Of a DNA stretch of 51,293 nt, positions 9,828-18,515 are shown piece by piece. Numbering within the stretch: the stretch's first letter is position 1; every line of letters starts with the position of its first letter. Source of the DNA: Leptolyngbyaceae cyanobacterium CSU_1_3 (GTDB lineage: Bacteria > Cyanobacteriota > Cyanobacteriia > Leptolyngbyales > Leptolyngbyaceae); NCBI GenBank assembly GCA_012034655.1, contig JAAUOZ010000011.1, positions 1 to 51,293 of the forward strand, written 5' to 3'. Under the pieces are notes generated by a model, which did no database searches, was not told where the DNA came from, and worked only from the letters and a program-made list of their open reading frames with translations. A program made the position numbers and the translations under genes.

Positions 9828-10308
9828 TATTTTCGCACCTACTAAACTGTAGGATTCTTGTGCAACGCTGAAATACCAAAGAGAAGCAAAATCAAGCGAG
9901 AAGGGAGTTTTCAGAAGAATACTTCGTCACCGCAGACTTAAGGAAAATCTCAAAATTTAGATTTAAGCGTATATTGCGTCAATAGTAGACGGAATTCTCA
10001 CCGCTCCATCAAACATTAAGGGTTTATTAATACCTTTTAGGCAGCGATTGTTCTAGGTTGATGATAATTTACTTTGTGCAGAGAAACGAGTCGCCCTGCA
10101 CACAAATGCGTCAACCTCTCGTGCCTCAAACCAAACAATTAGACTTCATTAAGGAATGGGGTGAAATTAAAGCCAGCCAGATGCCGAGTTTCGACTCCGC
10201 TCAACCCTCTTCTAGGGGAGATCTTGAGCATTTCGACTCTGCTCCATGCGTCTGATCACTCCTTCCGCCTTCCTCCTTATAATGAAGTACCGGGTTCTAA
10301 TTGCCGCC
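9828..10308. other. Intergenic region upstream of the PstS-like and Uma2 genes
   Basis: About 480 bp between divergent genes. It holds the 47-bp dispersed repeat at 10158-10204 and an AT-rich stretch (9945-10080). I looked for direct CTTAACCT-type Pho boxes before the PstS-like start and found none convincing. The short ORF here (10058-10255) overlaps the repeat and looks non-coding. Confidence 0.4.
10158..10204 (+). repeat. 47-bp dispersed repeat, copy A
   Basis: Begins GGGGTGAAATTAAAGCC and ends ACTCCGCTCAA. It matches 14556-14602 over 47 bp with four differences. Both copies are intergenic. Confidence 0.75.
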
Positions 10309-11190
10309 ATGACTCAGCAACTTCTAGGAACTGAAGAAATCGTCACTGAACTGGACATCAGCCACCTCGTCATTGAGGACGATACGCCTGTGGATAACTT
10401 CCAATCCGAAGTGCAGCAGCGGCTCTTAGTCGAACCGCTCTACAGTTCTAAACCTTTGTCCACACCATTTTTGGCGGCGGCAAATGTCGGGTTGTTCTAT
10501 AAGCTCAAAGGTGATCCGATCGTACCCGATGCACTGCTGAGTTTAGGGGTGCAAAGAGCCGAAGACTTTTCTCAGCGACAAAATCGCTCCTATTTTGTTT
10601 GGGAGTTTGGCAAAGTTCCAGAGGTTTGCATCGAAATTGTCTCAAACCAAGAAGGCGACGAACTGACGCTCAGTAAAAAGTCTCAACAAAAAGGCAAGCA
10701 AACTTGTAAGCGGGAGATTTACGCCCAAATTGGGATTCCCTACTACGTGGTGTTTGACCCACTCCAGCAAATTCAAGGACAGACCGAGATGCGAGGGGCG
10801 CTGCTGCGGGTGTGGACAATTTCGCCGTTGGGCTATACAGAACTCACTCCCCCAGAGGGAATCGTGGACATTGGGCAGTCGATTTGGTTGGCAGGGGTGG
10901 GGCTGGGGTTGACCCTCTGGGAAGGTCAGTTTGAGGAAACCGTCACCCGGCTTTGGCTGCGTTGGTGCGATCGCGACGGGCAAGTGATCTCGACCGGGGC
11001 AGAGGGGCAAGAGCAGGAACGTCAACGCGCTGAACAGGAACGCCAACGTGCTGAACAGGAACGCCAACGTGCTGAACAGGAACATCAGCGTGCTGAACAG
11101 GAACATCAGCGTGCTGAACAGGAACGCCAACGCGCTGAACGACTTGCTAAACGGCTGCGATCGATGGGAGTTGACCCAGACGAGGCTTAA
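10309..11190 (+). CDS. Uma2-family (DUF820, PD-(D/E)XK-like) protein with heptad coiled-coil tail
   Basis: Putative restriction-endonuclease-like protein of the Uma2/DUF820 family, greatly expanded in cyanobacteria and of uncertain function. The 293-aa product has the nuclease-like core in residues about 20-190, with PDALLSLG and the PEVCIEIVSNQEGDE strand-acidic pattern followed by K-rich residues and YAQIGIPYYVVFDP. A C-terminal coiled coil is built from six exact or near-exact QERQRAE heptads (residues about 235-276). The start at 10309 (MTQQLLGTEE) gives the usual family N-terminus; the earlier ATG codons in frame belong to leader sequence. The gene stands alone. Confidence 0.85.
   Translation: MTQQLLGTEEIVTELDISHLVIEDDTPVDNFQSEVQQRLLVEPLYSSKPLSTPFLAAANVGLFYKLKGDPIVPDALLSLGVQRAEDFSQRQNRSYFVWEFGKVPEVCIEIVSNQEGDELTLSKKSQQKGKQTCKREIYAQIGIPYYVVFDPLQQIQGQTEMRGALLRVWTISPLGYTELTPPEGIVDIGQSIWLAGVGLGLTLWEGQFEETVTRLWLRWCDRDGQVISTGAEGQEQERQRAEQERQRAEQERQRAEQEHQRAEQEHQRAEQERQRAERLAKRLRSMGVDPDEA
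11011..11136 (+). repeat. Six tandem 21-bp units coding QERQRAE heptads
   Basis: Six contiguous 21-bp units of the form GAACAGGAACGCCAACGTGCT, differing only at a few bases (CGT/CGC, CATCAG variants). Each encodes one heptad of the Uma2 protein's coiled-coil tail. A multiple of three keeps copy-number changes in frame. Confidence 0.95.
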
Positions 11191-11284
11191 TTGCGGCTGA
11201 GTTGAGGAGATTAGCCACGATCGCAGCCGTTACGTTCTTCGATGTGAGAAGATCGAGTGTCGATTGCCTGTTTAGCCTGTCACC

Positions 11285-12754
11285 GTGAATCAATCTGTTA
11301 CCAAGCCCGCTGCACCCATCTTCAAGGATGCGTTTAAGGAGCAGGTGAGAAATTATTTCGATCGCATCGCCCCAGACCTGGATCGTTGGAATCAACGCAA
11401 CTGGTACTACTATCGCGATCTCGATCGGCTTCACCAATTCTTCATCCCGATCGGAAGTCGCGTTTTGGAAATTGGCTGTGGAACCGGGAATTTGCTGGCA
11501 GGGCTAGATCCAAAAATCGGGGTGGGCATTGACTTTTCCCAGGGGGCGATCGGGGTTGCCAGGGCAAAATATCCCCATTTGCAGTTTCACTGCTTGGATG
11601 CTGAAACTCTGACCCCAGAGGCATTGGGCACAGAGTCCACGTTTGATTTTGTGGTGCTATCGGGTGTGTTGGGGCACTTGGGCGACATTCAAAAAGTGTT
11701 GCAAAACTTGCAGGCATTTTGCCATCCGCGCACTCGGTTGATTCTGACCTTTCACAATTTTTTGTGGCAGCCTTTGTTGCATTTGGCAGAACGTATTGGG
11801 CAACGTCGCCCTCAACCGCCTCAAAGTTGGCTGTCGATGACGGATGTACTCAACCTGCTGACCATTACGGGATATTTGCCCGTGCGATCGGGGCGGCGGT
11901 TTCTCATCCCTAAGCCAATTCCTGGCATTTCTGCACTCTGCAATCGTTTTTTTGCCCATCTGCCTGGCATCAATCATTTAGGATTGACCCACTACATCAT
12001 CGCCCGCCCGCACGTATTTGCTGACGCAAACGAATGCACCTGTTCGGTGATTATTCCGGCGAGAAATGAGGCGGGCAATATCCGAGGAGCGATCGCGCGT
12101 CTTCCACAATTGGGCAAACAGACCGAAGTGATTTTTGTGGAAGGCCATTCTCAAGACGACACATGGAATGAGATTCAGCAGGTGGTGAGTGAGGGGCACG
12201 ATCGCTTGACGCTCAGAGCCTTTCAGCAAACAGGAACCGGCAAAGCTGATGCGGTTCGCTTGGGGTTTGGCCAGGCAGAAGGCGATATTTTGATGATTCT
12301 AGATGCTGATTTGACCGTCCAGCCCGAAGATTTACCGCACTTTTTTGAGGTCATTGCTTCTCGGCGAGGCGAGTTTGCCAACGGTTCGCGATTGGTGTAT
12401 CCACGATCGGGAAAAGCCATGCCCTGGCTGAATAATTGGGCGAATAAGTTCTTTAGTTTGGCGTTTTCGTTTCTGTTAGATCAACCGTTAAAAGACACAC
12501 TTTGCGGCACAAAAGTCTTACGACGAGAAGATTATGAGCACATTGCGGCTGGGCGCAGCTATTTCGGTGATTTCGATCCGTTTGGTGATTTTGATCTGTT
12601 GTTTGGTGCAACAAAACTGAGTTTGCATTTGGTCGATGTGCCAGTGCGCTATCAGCCTCGAACCTATGGCCAGTCAAATATTGCCCATGTACGTGAGGGT
12701 TTAATTTTGCTGCGGATGTGTCTCTATGCGTCTCGCAAAATCAAGTTCTTTTAA
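11285..12754 (+). CDS. Methyltransferase - family 2 glycosyltransferase fusion
   Basis: A 489-aa two-domain cytoplasmic enzyme. Residues about 45-150 are a SAM methyltransferase (VLEIGCGTGNLLAGL as motif I, VGIDFSQGAI as post-I, DFVVLSGVLGHL as the motif IV region). Residues about 255-485 are a GT2 glycosyltransferase of the dolichyl-phosphate-mannose-synthase/undecaprenyl type (CSVIIPARNEAGNI, LDADLTVQPEDL with the DxD-like DAD, and GTKVLRR). The DNA is one continuous frame with no junction signature. The start is GTG at 11285, with a short 5' gap. Acceptor and sugar are not predictable. An association with lipid-linked glycan or polysaccharide synthesis is inferred from the GT class and the nearby GT39-like gene. 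Confidence 0.85.
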   Translation: MNQSVTKPAAPIFKDAFKEQVRNYFDRIAPDLDRWNQRNWYYYRDLDRLHQFFIPIGSRVLEIGCGTGNLLAGLDPKIGVGIDFSQGAIGVARAKYPHLQFHCLDAETLTPEALGTESTFDFVVLSGVLGHLGDIQKVLQNLQAFCHPRTRLILTFHNFLWQPLLHLAERIGQRRPQPPQSWLSMTDVLNLLTITGYLPVRSGRRFLIPKPIPGISALCNRFFAHLPGINHLGLTHYIIARPHVFADANECTCSVIIPARNEAGNIRGAIARLPQLGKQTEVIFVEGHSQDDTWNEIQQVVSEGHDRLTLRAFQQTGTGKADAVRLGFGQAEGDILMILDADLTVQPEDLPHFFEVIASRRGEFANGSRLVYPRSGKAMPWLNNWANKFFSLAFSFLLDQPLKDTLCGTKVLRREDYEHIAAGRSYFGDFDPFGDFDLLFGATKLSLHLVDVPVRYQPRTYGQSNIAHVREGLILLRMCLYASRKIKFF

Positions 12755-12777
12755 TAAAAATCTTGCCCCTGCAATGC

Positions 12778-12956
12778 CTCAGATCTTGCACCCTGCTCAA
12801 CGATGCCCCAAGCTCCCGCCCGAAATAAAGTTCTGGGCTAACAGCAAAAGTCCCCTTCAGAGGACTGAGCCAGGGTTGCAACCTATTGAAATGGGTTTCG
12901 CTATTAGCCCCAAATTGATTCGAGGGCGGGTGATTGCGAGAGGTGCAAGATCTCAG
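12778..12956. mobile_element. 179-bp MITE-like element with 15-bp terminal inverted repeats
   Basis: The ends are CTCAGATCTTGCACC (12778-12792) and GGTGCAAGATCTCAG (12942-12956), inverted copies with one mismatch. Inside is a hairpin block (12822-12912: GGGCTAACAGCAAAAG, AACCTATTGAAATGGGTT, ATTAGCCCC) that recurs at 49967-50052. No ORF of note. It sits between the glycosyltransferase and the convergent kinase gene. Confidence 0.7.
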
Positions 12957-12981
12957 ATACGCTACTTCAGAGATTTTGGGA

Positions 12982-14457
12982 TCACTGAGTTTCAGCAACT
13001 TCTTTGAGGGAATTACGATCGCTCGGTTTGCCTGATTTTTCTAAAAGCTCCTGTGCGATCGCGTACCATTCTTCTCGCAGAGCTTTGTCTTGTTGATTGT
13101 CGCTCAATAGTTTGCCACGACGATCGGGGTATCTGGTGTAAAACTTCTCGTTGACCGATCGCACAAATTCGCGGTAGTCGAGTCCCAATTCTTGACAGCG
13201 CTGTTCTAGATAGTCGCCGTGGCGCAGTTCTGGTGGAATTTTGGTCTTTGGGTTAGAACTGTCAAGCGAATCTGCTAGCTGGGGCACAAGATCTAATAGT
13301 CGCGGCACGGCCCACACTAAGATTGTCAAAACAATCGCTAAAATAGCACCACGATAGATAAGTTTAAATACACCAGACAGCGTGAATTTGATCGCGCCAA
13401 ATACCCCTTTCAAGATTGCCCCTGTCACATAGGTAGTGCTGCTCAGTATCCACAACGGAAACCGCAAAATATTCACGATTCCAAAACTATTGAAATCACC
13501 TTTGGAATGGTTAGTGTGAACGATCGTACTCTGTCTTCTGCGTCCCACTAGGGCGATCGTGTTCTGCTGAGTCACAGAGGGCGGAGGGGGTTGCACGATC
13601 GATGGCTGAGACAGGTTGATCGGCTCAAGCATTTGTAAGACATCGCTAGCAGATTGATAACGATCGCTCGGCTTGTAGCTCAACAAATTATTGATCACCG
13701 CCGCAAATCGAGGCGAAACGCTGACATAATGCTGCCACGTCCAGGTCAGCGCCACGGGGTCAAACAAATCTTTGGGTTCTCGCCCGGTCAGCAAGACAAT
13801 GCACGTCACCGCTAGAGAAAATAAGTCGCTGCTGGGGTTGGCTTTGCCTGAGTGGAGTTGTTCGGGAGAGGCATAGCCGGGCTTGCCCACAAGGGTTTGC
13901 GAGGCTACGGGTTGAGATAATCGGTTGGCGATCGCCTTCACGACTCCAAAATCGATCAGCACGGGTTGCTGATCCTGCGATCGAAAAATAATATTGTCGG
14001 GCGCAATATCACGATGAACGATCCCCGCACTGTGAATATAAGTCAGCACAGGCAAAATCTGATGCAAGAGCTTGAGAATCTCCGCCTCGCTGAAGCTGAA
14101 GCCGCCTCGCTTGCGATCGTCGAGCAGCGTCTCGTAGGTTTCGCCTTCAATATAGTCTTGCGCTAAAAAAATCAGATCTTCGCCCGCCCGATGCACCTGA
14201 AACAATTCTCGAAAGCGCGGAATCTGAGGATGACGAAGCTGATACAACACTCCGGCTTCGCGCGTAAACAAATCCTTAGCTTTCTGCAAGCTGGCCGCCC
14301 CCTGATCTTGGGGCGCAAACTCCTTGAGCACACAGCATTCATCAAACCGATTGGTATCTTGTACCAGATATGTTCTGCCAAATCCACCCTGTCCGAGCAC
14401 TCGATCGATACGATATCGATTTTGAATCAGCGTACCTGTAGGAAGCGGTGACTGCAT
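12982..14457 (-). CDS. Membrane-anchored Ser/Thr protein kinase
   Basis: Eukaryotic-type (PknB/SpkB-like) kinase of 491 aa. The N-terminal catalytic domain covers residues about 15-275: glycine loop GQGGFGRTYLV, catalytic Lys in CCVLKEF, catalytic loop IVHRDIAPDN, DFGVVK magnesium motif and GKPGYASPEQ activation segment. A proline-rich linker follows, then hydrophobic segments around 325-405 and a conserved soluble tail (LRHGDYLEQRCQELGLDYREF). The HRDIAPDN form, rather than HRDLKPxN, recurs in cyanobacterial kinases, so activity is still expected. The ATG at 14457 gives a short, typical N-terminus. It is convergent with the glycosyltransferase gene; substrates are unknown. Confidence 0.92.
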   Translation of the reverse strand: MQSPLPTGTLIQNRYRIDRVLGQGGFGRTYLVQDTNRFDECCVLKEFAPQDQGAASLQKAKDLFTREAGVLYQLRHPQIPRFRELFQVHRAGEDLIFLAQDYIEGETYETLLDDRKRGGFSFSEAEILKLLHQILPVLTYIHSAGIVHRDIAPDNIIFRSQDQQPVLIDFGVVKAIANRLSQPVASQTLVGKPGYASPEQLHSGKANPSSDLFSLAVTCIVLLTGREPKDLFDPVALTWTWQHYVSVSPRFAAVINNLLSYKPSDRYQSASDVLQMLEPINLSQPSIVQPPPPSVTQQNTIALVGRRRQSTIVHTNHSKGDFNSFGIVNILRFPLWILSSTTYVTGAILKGVFGAIKFTLSGVFKLIYRGAILAIVLTILVWAVPRLLDLVPQLADSLDSSNPKTKIPPELRHGDYLEQRCQELGLDYREFVRSVNEKFYTRYPDRRGKLLSDNQQDKALREEWYAIAQELLEKSGKPSDRNSLKEVAETQ

Positions 14458-14462
14458 AGCAT

Positions 14463-14476
14463 TGACAGACTACTAA
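14463..14476 (-). repeat. Solo end of the TAGTCTGTCAA MITE family
   Basis: TTGACAGACTACTAA just upstream of the kinase start is an inverted copy of the CTAGTAGTCTGTCAA end seen at 4704, 27098 and 48970. No partner end was found nearby. It may form part of the kinase leader. Confidence 0.55.
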
Positions 14477-14925
14477 ATGGTGAGAGAAGACTGAACGGAT
14501 ATTCTAGCCCTAACCGAGCGCCTCTCAAATTTATCATTGCTTTTTGGTAAGTAGTGGGGTGAAATTAAAGCCAACCAGAGGCCGGGTTTCAACTCCGCTC
14601 AATCCAATTGGCATCCGCGATCGGCTGATGGCGAGACTTGACCCTCAAGCACAGGGTTGATCACGGATGGAAGTTTGGAGGGCGAATGGGAAGGACAAGT
14701 GCAATATCACCTCTCCGTTAAAGCTCTAGCCCTGTCTCCCCATAAATTGAAGGCTGAAGGTGTTGTAAAGCATGACCTGGCGACAAATCTGGTATATGCT
14801 TCGTCAATCTTGGCGGCCAGATGAGAGATCTTGGTAGTGATACCGAGGTTGCCTGCCGCCGCTGGCCCAAACCGTTAGGCAGACAGTGCAGTTCTAATGG
14901 GAGTAATTTCACTGAATAGTCCACA
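14477..14925. other. Intergenic region between divergent kinase and molybdoenzyme genes
   Basis: About 450 bp containing copy B of the 47-bp repeat (14556-14602: GGGGTGAAATTAAAGCC to ACTCCGCTCAA) and otherwise nothing I recognise. A possible 92-aa minus-strand ORF (14718-14996) overlaps the molybdoenzyme start, has no family features and was left out. Confidence 0.45.
14556..14602 (+). repeat. 47-bp dispersed repeat, copy B
   Basis: Matches 10158-10204 over 47 bp with four differences and lies in the same orientation. The similarity stops sharply at the trailing CTCAA. Confidence 0.75.
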
Positions 14926-14958
14926 ATGGGCGAAGACAGCTTACAAAAGTGCATAACC

Positions 14959-16011
14959 GTGAACCGTCGCCAACTTCTTAAACAGCTTCTAGGCACTTCT
15001 GGAGGGCTGATTGCAGCCAGCTTCTTGAGTGGTTGCCAATCGAAAGCGATCGATCCGCTCTTTCTGTTAAATCTACTGAACCCGGACGATCGGCTCCCCG
15101 ATCACATCCTCACGCCTCTCAGTGAGTTCTATGTACAATCCTATGCGCTGCCTTCGAGAGTCAATGCTGAAACCTGGCAACTCAAGTTTACGGGAGCCGT
15201 CAAACAGCCCTTGGTTTTGAGCTTTCAAGACATTCTGCAAGCGCCGCAGGAAGAGTTTTATCTGACAATGGAGTGTATTGGCAATCCTACGGGCGGCAAT
15301 TTGATCGGCAACGCCCAATGGATGGGCACGCCGCTTTTACCGTTCTTGCAGAAAGCGGGAATTACAGAGGGGACGATCGAGTTTGCCCTCAAGGGAGCCG
15401 ACTACTATGAAACGACGTTGCCCGTCGCTGAGGTGATGCGCCCCGATGTGCGACTCGTCCACAAAATGAATCAAGAACCTCTGACGGCGGCGCACGGTTT
15501 TCCGGTGCGAATTTTGGTTCCTGGGCATTTTGGGCAAAAACAACCCAAATGGCTGATTGAAATTGAGGCATTAACCAAAACAAAGCGGGGATTTTGGGAA
15601 CATCAGGGTTGGTCAAACACGGCGGAAATCCCTACTCATTCGTTGATTCGGCAGGTGCAAGAAACACGAGTGTGGAATCGTCACCATCAAGTAAGCTTGA
15701 GTCGAGATGGAGAAACTGGCTGGCAGCAGGGAGTTTTGATTGCAGGAGTGGCGCTCGATCGCTCGGCTCCAATGCGATCGATTCAGGTCAGCACGGATGA
15801 TGGCAAAACCTGGGAAACTGCCGACCAAAACCACCCCCCATCGCCCCACGAATGGACGCTATGGCGCTATCGCTGGCAGCCCAAACAACCTGGAAAATAT
15901 ACGTTGCTGGCTCGTGCCCAATCAGAGCGAAGCCAACAACCTTTAGACGATCGAGATGGGAAAGATGGCAGTTCGGGTATCTTGAAAATTCAAGTCACCT
16001 TACAAATATAG
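14959..16011 (+). CDS. Molybdopterin-dependent oxidoreductase, sulfite-oxidase/YedY fold, exported
   Basis: About 350 aa. The N-terminus has a twin-arginine-like NRRQLLKQLLG followed by a hydrophobic stretch and a lipobox-like LSGC, so the enzyme probably crosses the membrane folded (Tat) and may be lipid-anchored. The Mo-pterin domain shows the cofactor cysteine in LTMECIGNPTGG and WMGTPLLPFLQKAG, AHGFPVRILVPGHFG and the K(W)LIEIE segment. A C-terminal dimerisation-like beta domain begins VLIAGVALDRSAPMRSIQVSTDDG. I favour the GTG at 14959 (MNRRQLL); an ATG at 14926 would add 11 residues before the RR motif. Substrate is not determinable. The GT39-like gene starts 9 bp after its stop, suggesting cotranscription. 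Confidence 0.87.
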   Translation: MNRRQLLKQLLGTSGGLIAASFLSGCQSKAIDPLFLLNLLNPDDRLPDHILTPLSEFYVQSYALPSRVNAETWQLKFTGAVKQPLVLSFQDILQAPQEEFYLTMECIGNPTGGNLIGNAQWMGTPLLPFLQKAGITEGTIEFALKGADYYETTLPVAEVMRPDVRLVHKMNQEPLTAAHGFPVRILVPGHFGQKQPKWLIEIEALTKTKRGFWEHQGWSNTAEIPTHSLIRQVQETRVWNRHHQVSLSRDGETGWQQGVLIAGVALDRSAPMRSIQVSTDDGKTWETADQNHPPSPHEWTLWRYRWQPKQPGKYTLLARAQSERSQQPLDDRDGKDGSSGILKIQVTLQI

Positions 16012-16020
16012 GAGTTCATA

Positions 16021-17577
16021 ATGCACGCCATCGCTTTGGCATTCACTCTTGTTATTGCTCTCGTTCTACGGCTATTTAGACTTTCTGAAAACCCCGTAAG
16101 CTTAAATCAGGATGAGGCAGTTAATGGGTATGATGCCTACTCTTTGGGGTTGACAATGCGCGATCATCATGGAAACTTTTTGCCGCCCATGCTGGAATCT
16201 TTTGGTGATTGGGCATCGCCAACGATTACCTATTTAACTGTTCCATTTGTAAAGCTTTTTGGTTTATCAGAGTGGGCAATTCGATTGCCGATCGCGCTTT
16301 TGGGCATCGCCACGATCGTGCTGATTTATATTTTTACCGTTCAAATATTCAATCGTAAGAAACTAGGGCTATTAGCTGCTTTTTTATTAACGATTATGCC
16401 CTGGCACATTACACTTTCTAGATGGGCAATTCCTCCCTGCATTGTGCCTTTTTTTTTATTATTATTTGCCGTAGCTTTTTTGTGGGCTGTTGATAGAAAG
16501 GGTAGGGGACTTGAGTTTGCCATTGTTGGTTTTTTGGGGGCGATTCTTACCTACGCTTACCCGACTCAAAAAATGTTTGTGCCGCTCTTCTTAGCTGCAA
16601 TTAGTTGGGTTTATTTGAGAAAGCATCTAGTGAAGGGCGCGATCGTGTGGGTAACTTATCTGGCACTTGTGGCTCCTATGCACATTCTCAGCCTTTCCGA
16701 TCCAGCTAGATATAATGCTAGATTTTCCCAGGTTTCAATTATTAGCCCAGAGTACAATGCACCGACGATCGTTGCAAAATTTGTGATTCGATATATTCGA
16801 TATTTTTCACCTGATTTTAATTTCGGGGCAGTCAGTTACGATTTCATGCATCAGGTTCCCAGTTTTGGTTCTACTTATGAGTTCCTTTCTATCTTCTTTT
16901 ATCTAGGAATTTTGAATTGTATTTACATAGTTCTAGGCAAAGAGAAACTTGGCTTATTGACTCAAAAAAAAGGTTTATTTCTGTTAGCGTGGCTATTGAT
17001 TGCACCTATTCCTGCCAGCCTGACGAGAGAGTCTAATCATGTTTTGAGAATGATACATTTTCTGCCTTTGGTGATCGTGTTTGTGATTTTGGGTATGGTG
17101 ACGATCGTCCAAGCAATTAATAACACTCAACTCAAGAAGGTCTTGGTTGCAGTCATTGTTATTTTAGGTTTATTCAACACTGCTAGTTTTGCAAATTTTT
17201 ACTTTCGCAAGTATCCTGACCTCAGCAAAGAAGCCTTTCAATATGGCATCAAAGATTTTATGAGCTACGCGATCGAGCATCAAGATAAGTTTGAAAAAAT
17301 AGTCGTTGATACTGAAATTAATCAACCCTATATCTATTATTTATTTCACTCAAAATACGATCCCAGGCTGATTAACCACGATCAGGTTGAGCAGAAGAAT
17401 TCTATCAAAACGATCGGAAAGTATGAGTTTAGAAAAATAGTCGATCGCGATCTCGCTAACGCCCAAGAAATTTACAAAGTCGAAGACACCCGGCGAGTTT
17501 TATACAGAGCCTTTGAGCGCGATCGAATTTTGGTCATCAAAAAAGAGCCGAACGGCTTGGCCTCCAATCGAAGTTGA
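16021..17577 (+). CDS. GT39-like (ArnT/PMT-type) membrane glycosyltransferase
   Basis: A 518-aa integral membrane protein with about 10-12 hydrophobic helices in the first 400 residues and a soluble C-terminal region. The first extracytoplasmic loop has the acidic catalytic-type motif NQDEAVNGYDAYSLG near residue 30, as in dolichyl/undecaprenyl-phosphate-sugar-dependent transferases. The SPTITYLTVPFVKLFGLSEWAIRLP segment (read in two parts) is typical of GT39/GT83. It starts 9 bp after the molybdoenzyme stop. It probably moves a sugar from a polyprenyl-phosphate donor onto an envelope acceptor; donor and acceptor are unknown. Base composition is more AT-rich than its neighbours, which could mean transfer. 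Confidence 0.85.
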   Translation: MHAIALAFTLVIALVLRLFRLSENPVSLNQDEAVNGYDAYSLGLTMRDHHGNFLPPMLESFGDWASPTITYLTVPFVKLFGLSEWAIRLPIALLGIATIVLIYIFTVQIFNRKKLGLLAAFLLTIMPWHITLSRWAIPPCIVPFFLLLFAVAFLWAVDRKGRGLEFAIVGFLGAILTYAYPTQKMFVPLFLAAISWVYLRKHLVKGAIVWVTYLALVAPMHILSLSDPARYNARFSQVSIISPEYNAPTIVAKFVIRYIRYFSPDFNFGAVSYDFMHQVPSFGSTYEFLSIFFYLGILNCIYIVLGKEKLGLLTQKKGLFLLAWLLIAPIPASLTRESNHVLRMIHFLPLVIVFVILGMVTIVQAINNTQLKKVLVAVIVILGLFNTASFANFYFRKYPDLSKEAFQYGIKDFMSYAIEHQDKFEKIVVDTEINQPYIYYLFHSKYDPRLINHDQVEQKNSIKTIGKYEFRKIVDRDLANAQEIYKVEDTRRVLYRAFERDRILVIKKEPNGLASNRS

Positions 17578-17682
17578 AACAAGTAGGCAAACAAAATTAA
17601 ATACTAGCCGTGTGGGCATCTTGCTCAGGCAAAGTCTGAAAGGCTCAAGATCTTACAACGTATCCAAACAGCCCCCTGCGAG

Positions 17683-18405
17683 CTAAGCCGACGCAGTAAC
17701 AGTGCCCAACCCTTCAGGAGCAAGATAAGGCTGCATCACCCGACCGTCTTTAAACCAGATCACACGGCGTGTGCAGCGGGCCACATCCGGCTCATGCGTC
17801 ACCATCACAACCGTCATGCCCCCTGCGTTTAGCTCCGTGAAAATACTGAGAATTTCTTTAGTTGTCTCAGAATCCAACGCACCAGTCGGCTCATCCGCTA
17901 GCAAAAGAACCGGACGATTGACGATCGCCCGCGCGATCGCCACCCGTTGCTGTTGCCCGCCAGAAAGCTGATTCGGTCGATTATTCAACCGTTTCTCTAG
18001 CCCCACGCGAACCAACGCCTCCGTCGCTCGTTGTCGCCGTTCCTCGCTTGGCACACCAGCATAAACCATCGGCAGGATGACATTTTCCAACGCGCTCAAC
18101 TGCGGCAACAGATGAAACTGCTGAAACACAAACCCCAACTTCCGATTGCGAACATGGGCCAGTTCCGTGTCTTCTACCTTGGAAACATCCACACCGTCTA
18201 GATAGTAACGTCCAGCAGTGGGTCGATCGAGGCAGCCAATGACATTCATCATCGTCGATTTGCCTGACCCAGACGCACCCATAATCGAGCAATATTCGCC
18301 CTGTTCGATCACCAGATCGACCCCTGCTAACGCATGAACTTCGGTCTCACCAGACCCGTAAACTTTGGTGACTTCTTCGAGGCGAACGATGACGGATTGG
18401 GGCAT
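17683..18405 (-). CDS. ABC transporter ATP-binding protein (MacB/DevA/LolD type)
   Basis: ATPase subunit of a MacB-type exporter, 240 aa. Walker A is GASGSGKST near residue 45, the Q-loop VFQQFHLLP, the signature LSGGQQQRVAIARA near 145, Walker B LLLADEPTGALD near 165 and the switch histidine VTHEPD near 198. The frame is open upstream to 18477, but the ATG at 18405 (MPQSVIVRLEEV) gives the normal N-terminus. It is the last gene of a three-gene minus-strand unit: fusion protein (21174), permease (19739), ATPase. In contrast to enteric MacB, the ATPase and permease are separate polypeptides, as in cyanobacterial DevBCA systems. Confidence 0.93.
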   Translation of the reverse strand: MPQSVIVRLEEVTKVYGSGETEVHALAGVDLVIEQGEYCSIMGASGSGKSTMMNVIGCLDRPTAGRYYLDGVDVSKVEDTELAHVRNRKLGFVFQQFHLLPQLSALENVILPMVYAGVPSEERRQRATEALVRVGLEKRLNNRPNQLSGGQQQRVAIARAIVNRPVLLLADEPTGALDSETTKEILSIFTELNAGGMTVVMVTHEPDVARCTRRVIWFKDGRVMQPYLAPEGLGTVTASA

Positions 18406-18515
18406 AGGGAAGAAGGGATGAGGGATGAAAGGAAGTAAAGTGCCCGCCAAAGATAGTTTCTGGTGGGGGCATGGCACTGCCGCCCTTGAGGTTGACGGTA
18501 TTTATCTGCAAGTCG

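Noticed and set aside
9828-10060. Pho box upstream of the PstS-like gene
   Set aside because: Only scattered CTTAA fragments are present, without the regular 8-bp direct repeats.
10642-11130. Minus-strand Leu/Phe-rich ORF opposite the Uma2 gene
   Set aside because: It is the antisense of the 21-bp heptad repeats, which gives a regular hydrophobic translation by chance.
14718-14996. Minus-strand 92-aa ORF upstream of the molybdoenzyme
   Set aside because: It overlaps the start of the molybdoenzyme gene, has biased composition and no family features; it is most likely a chance frame.
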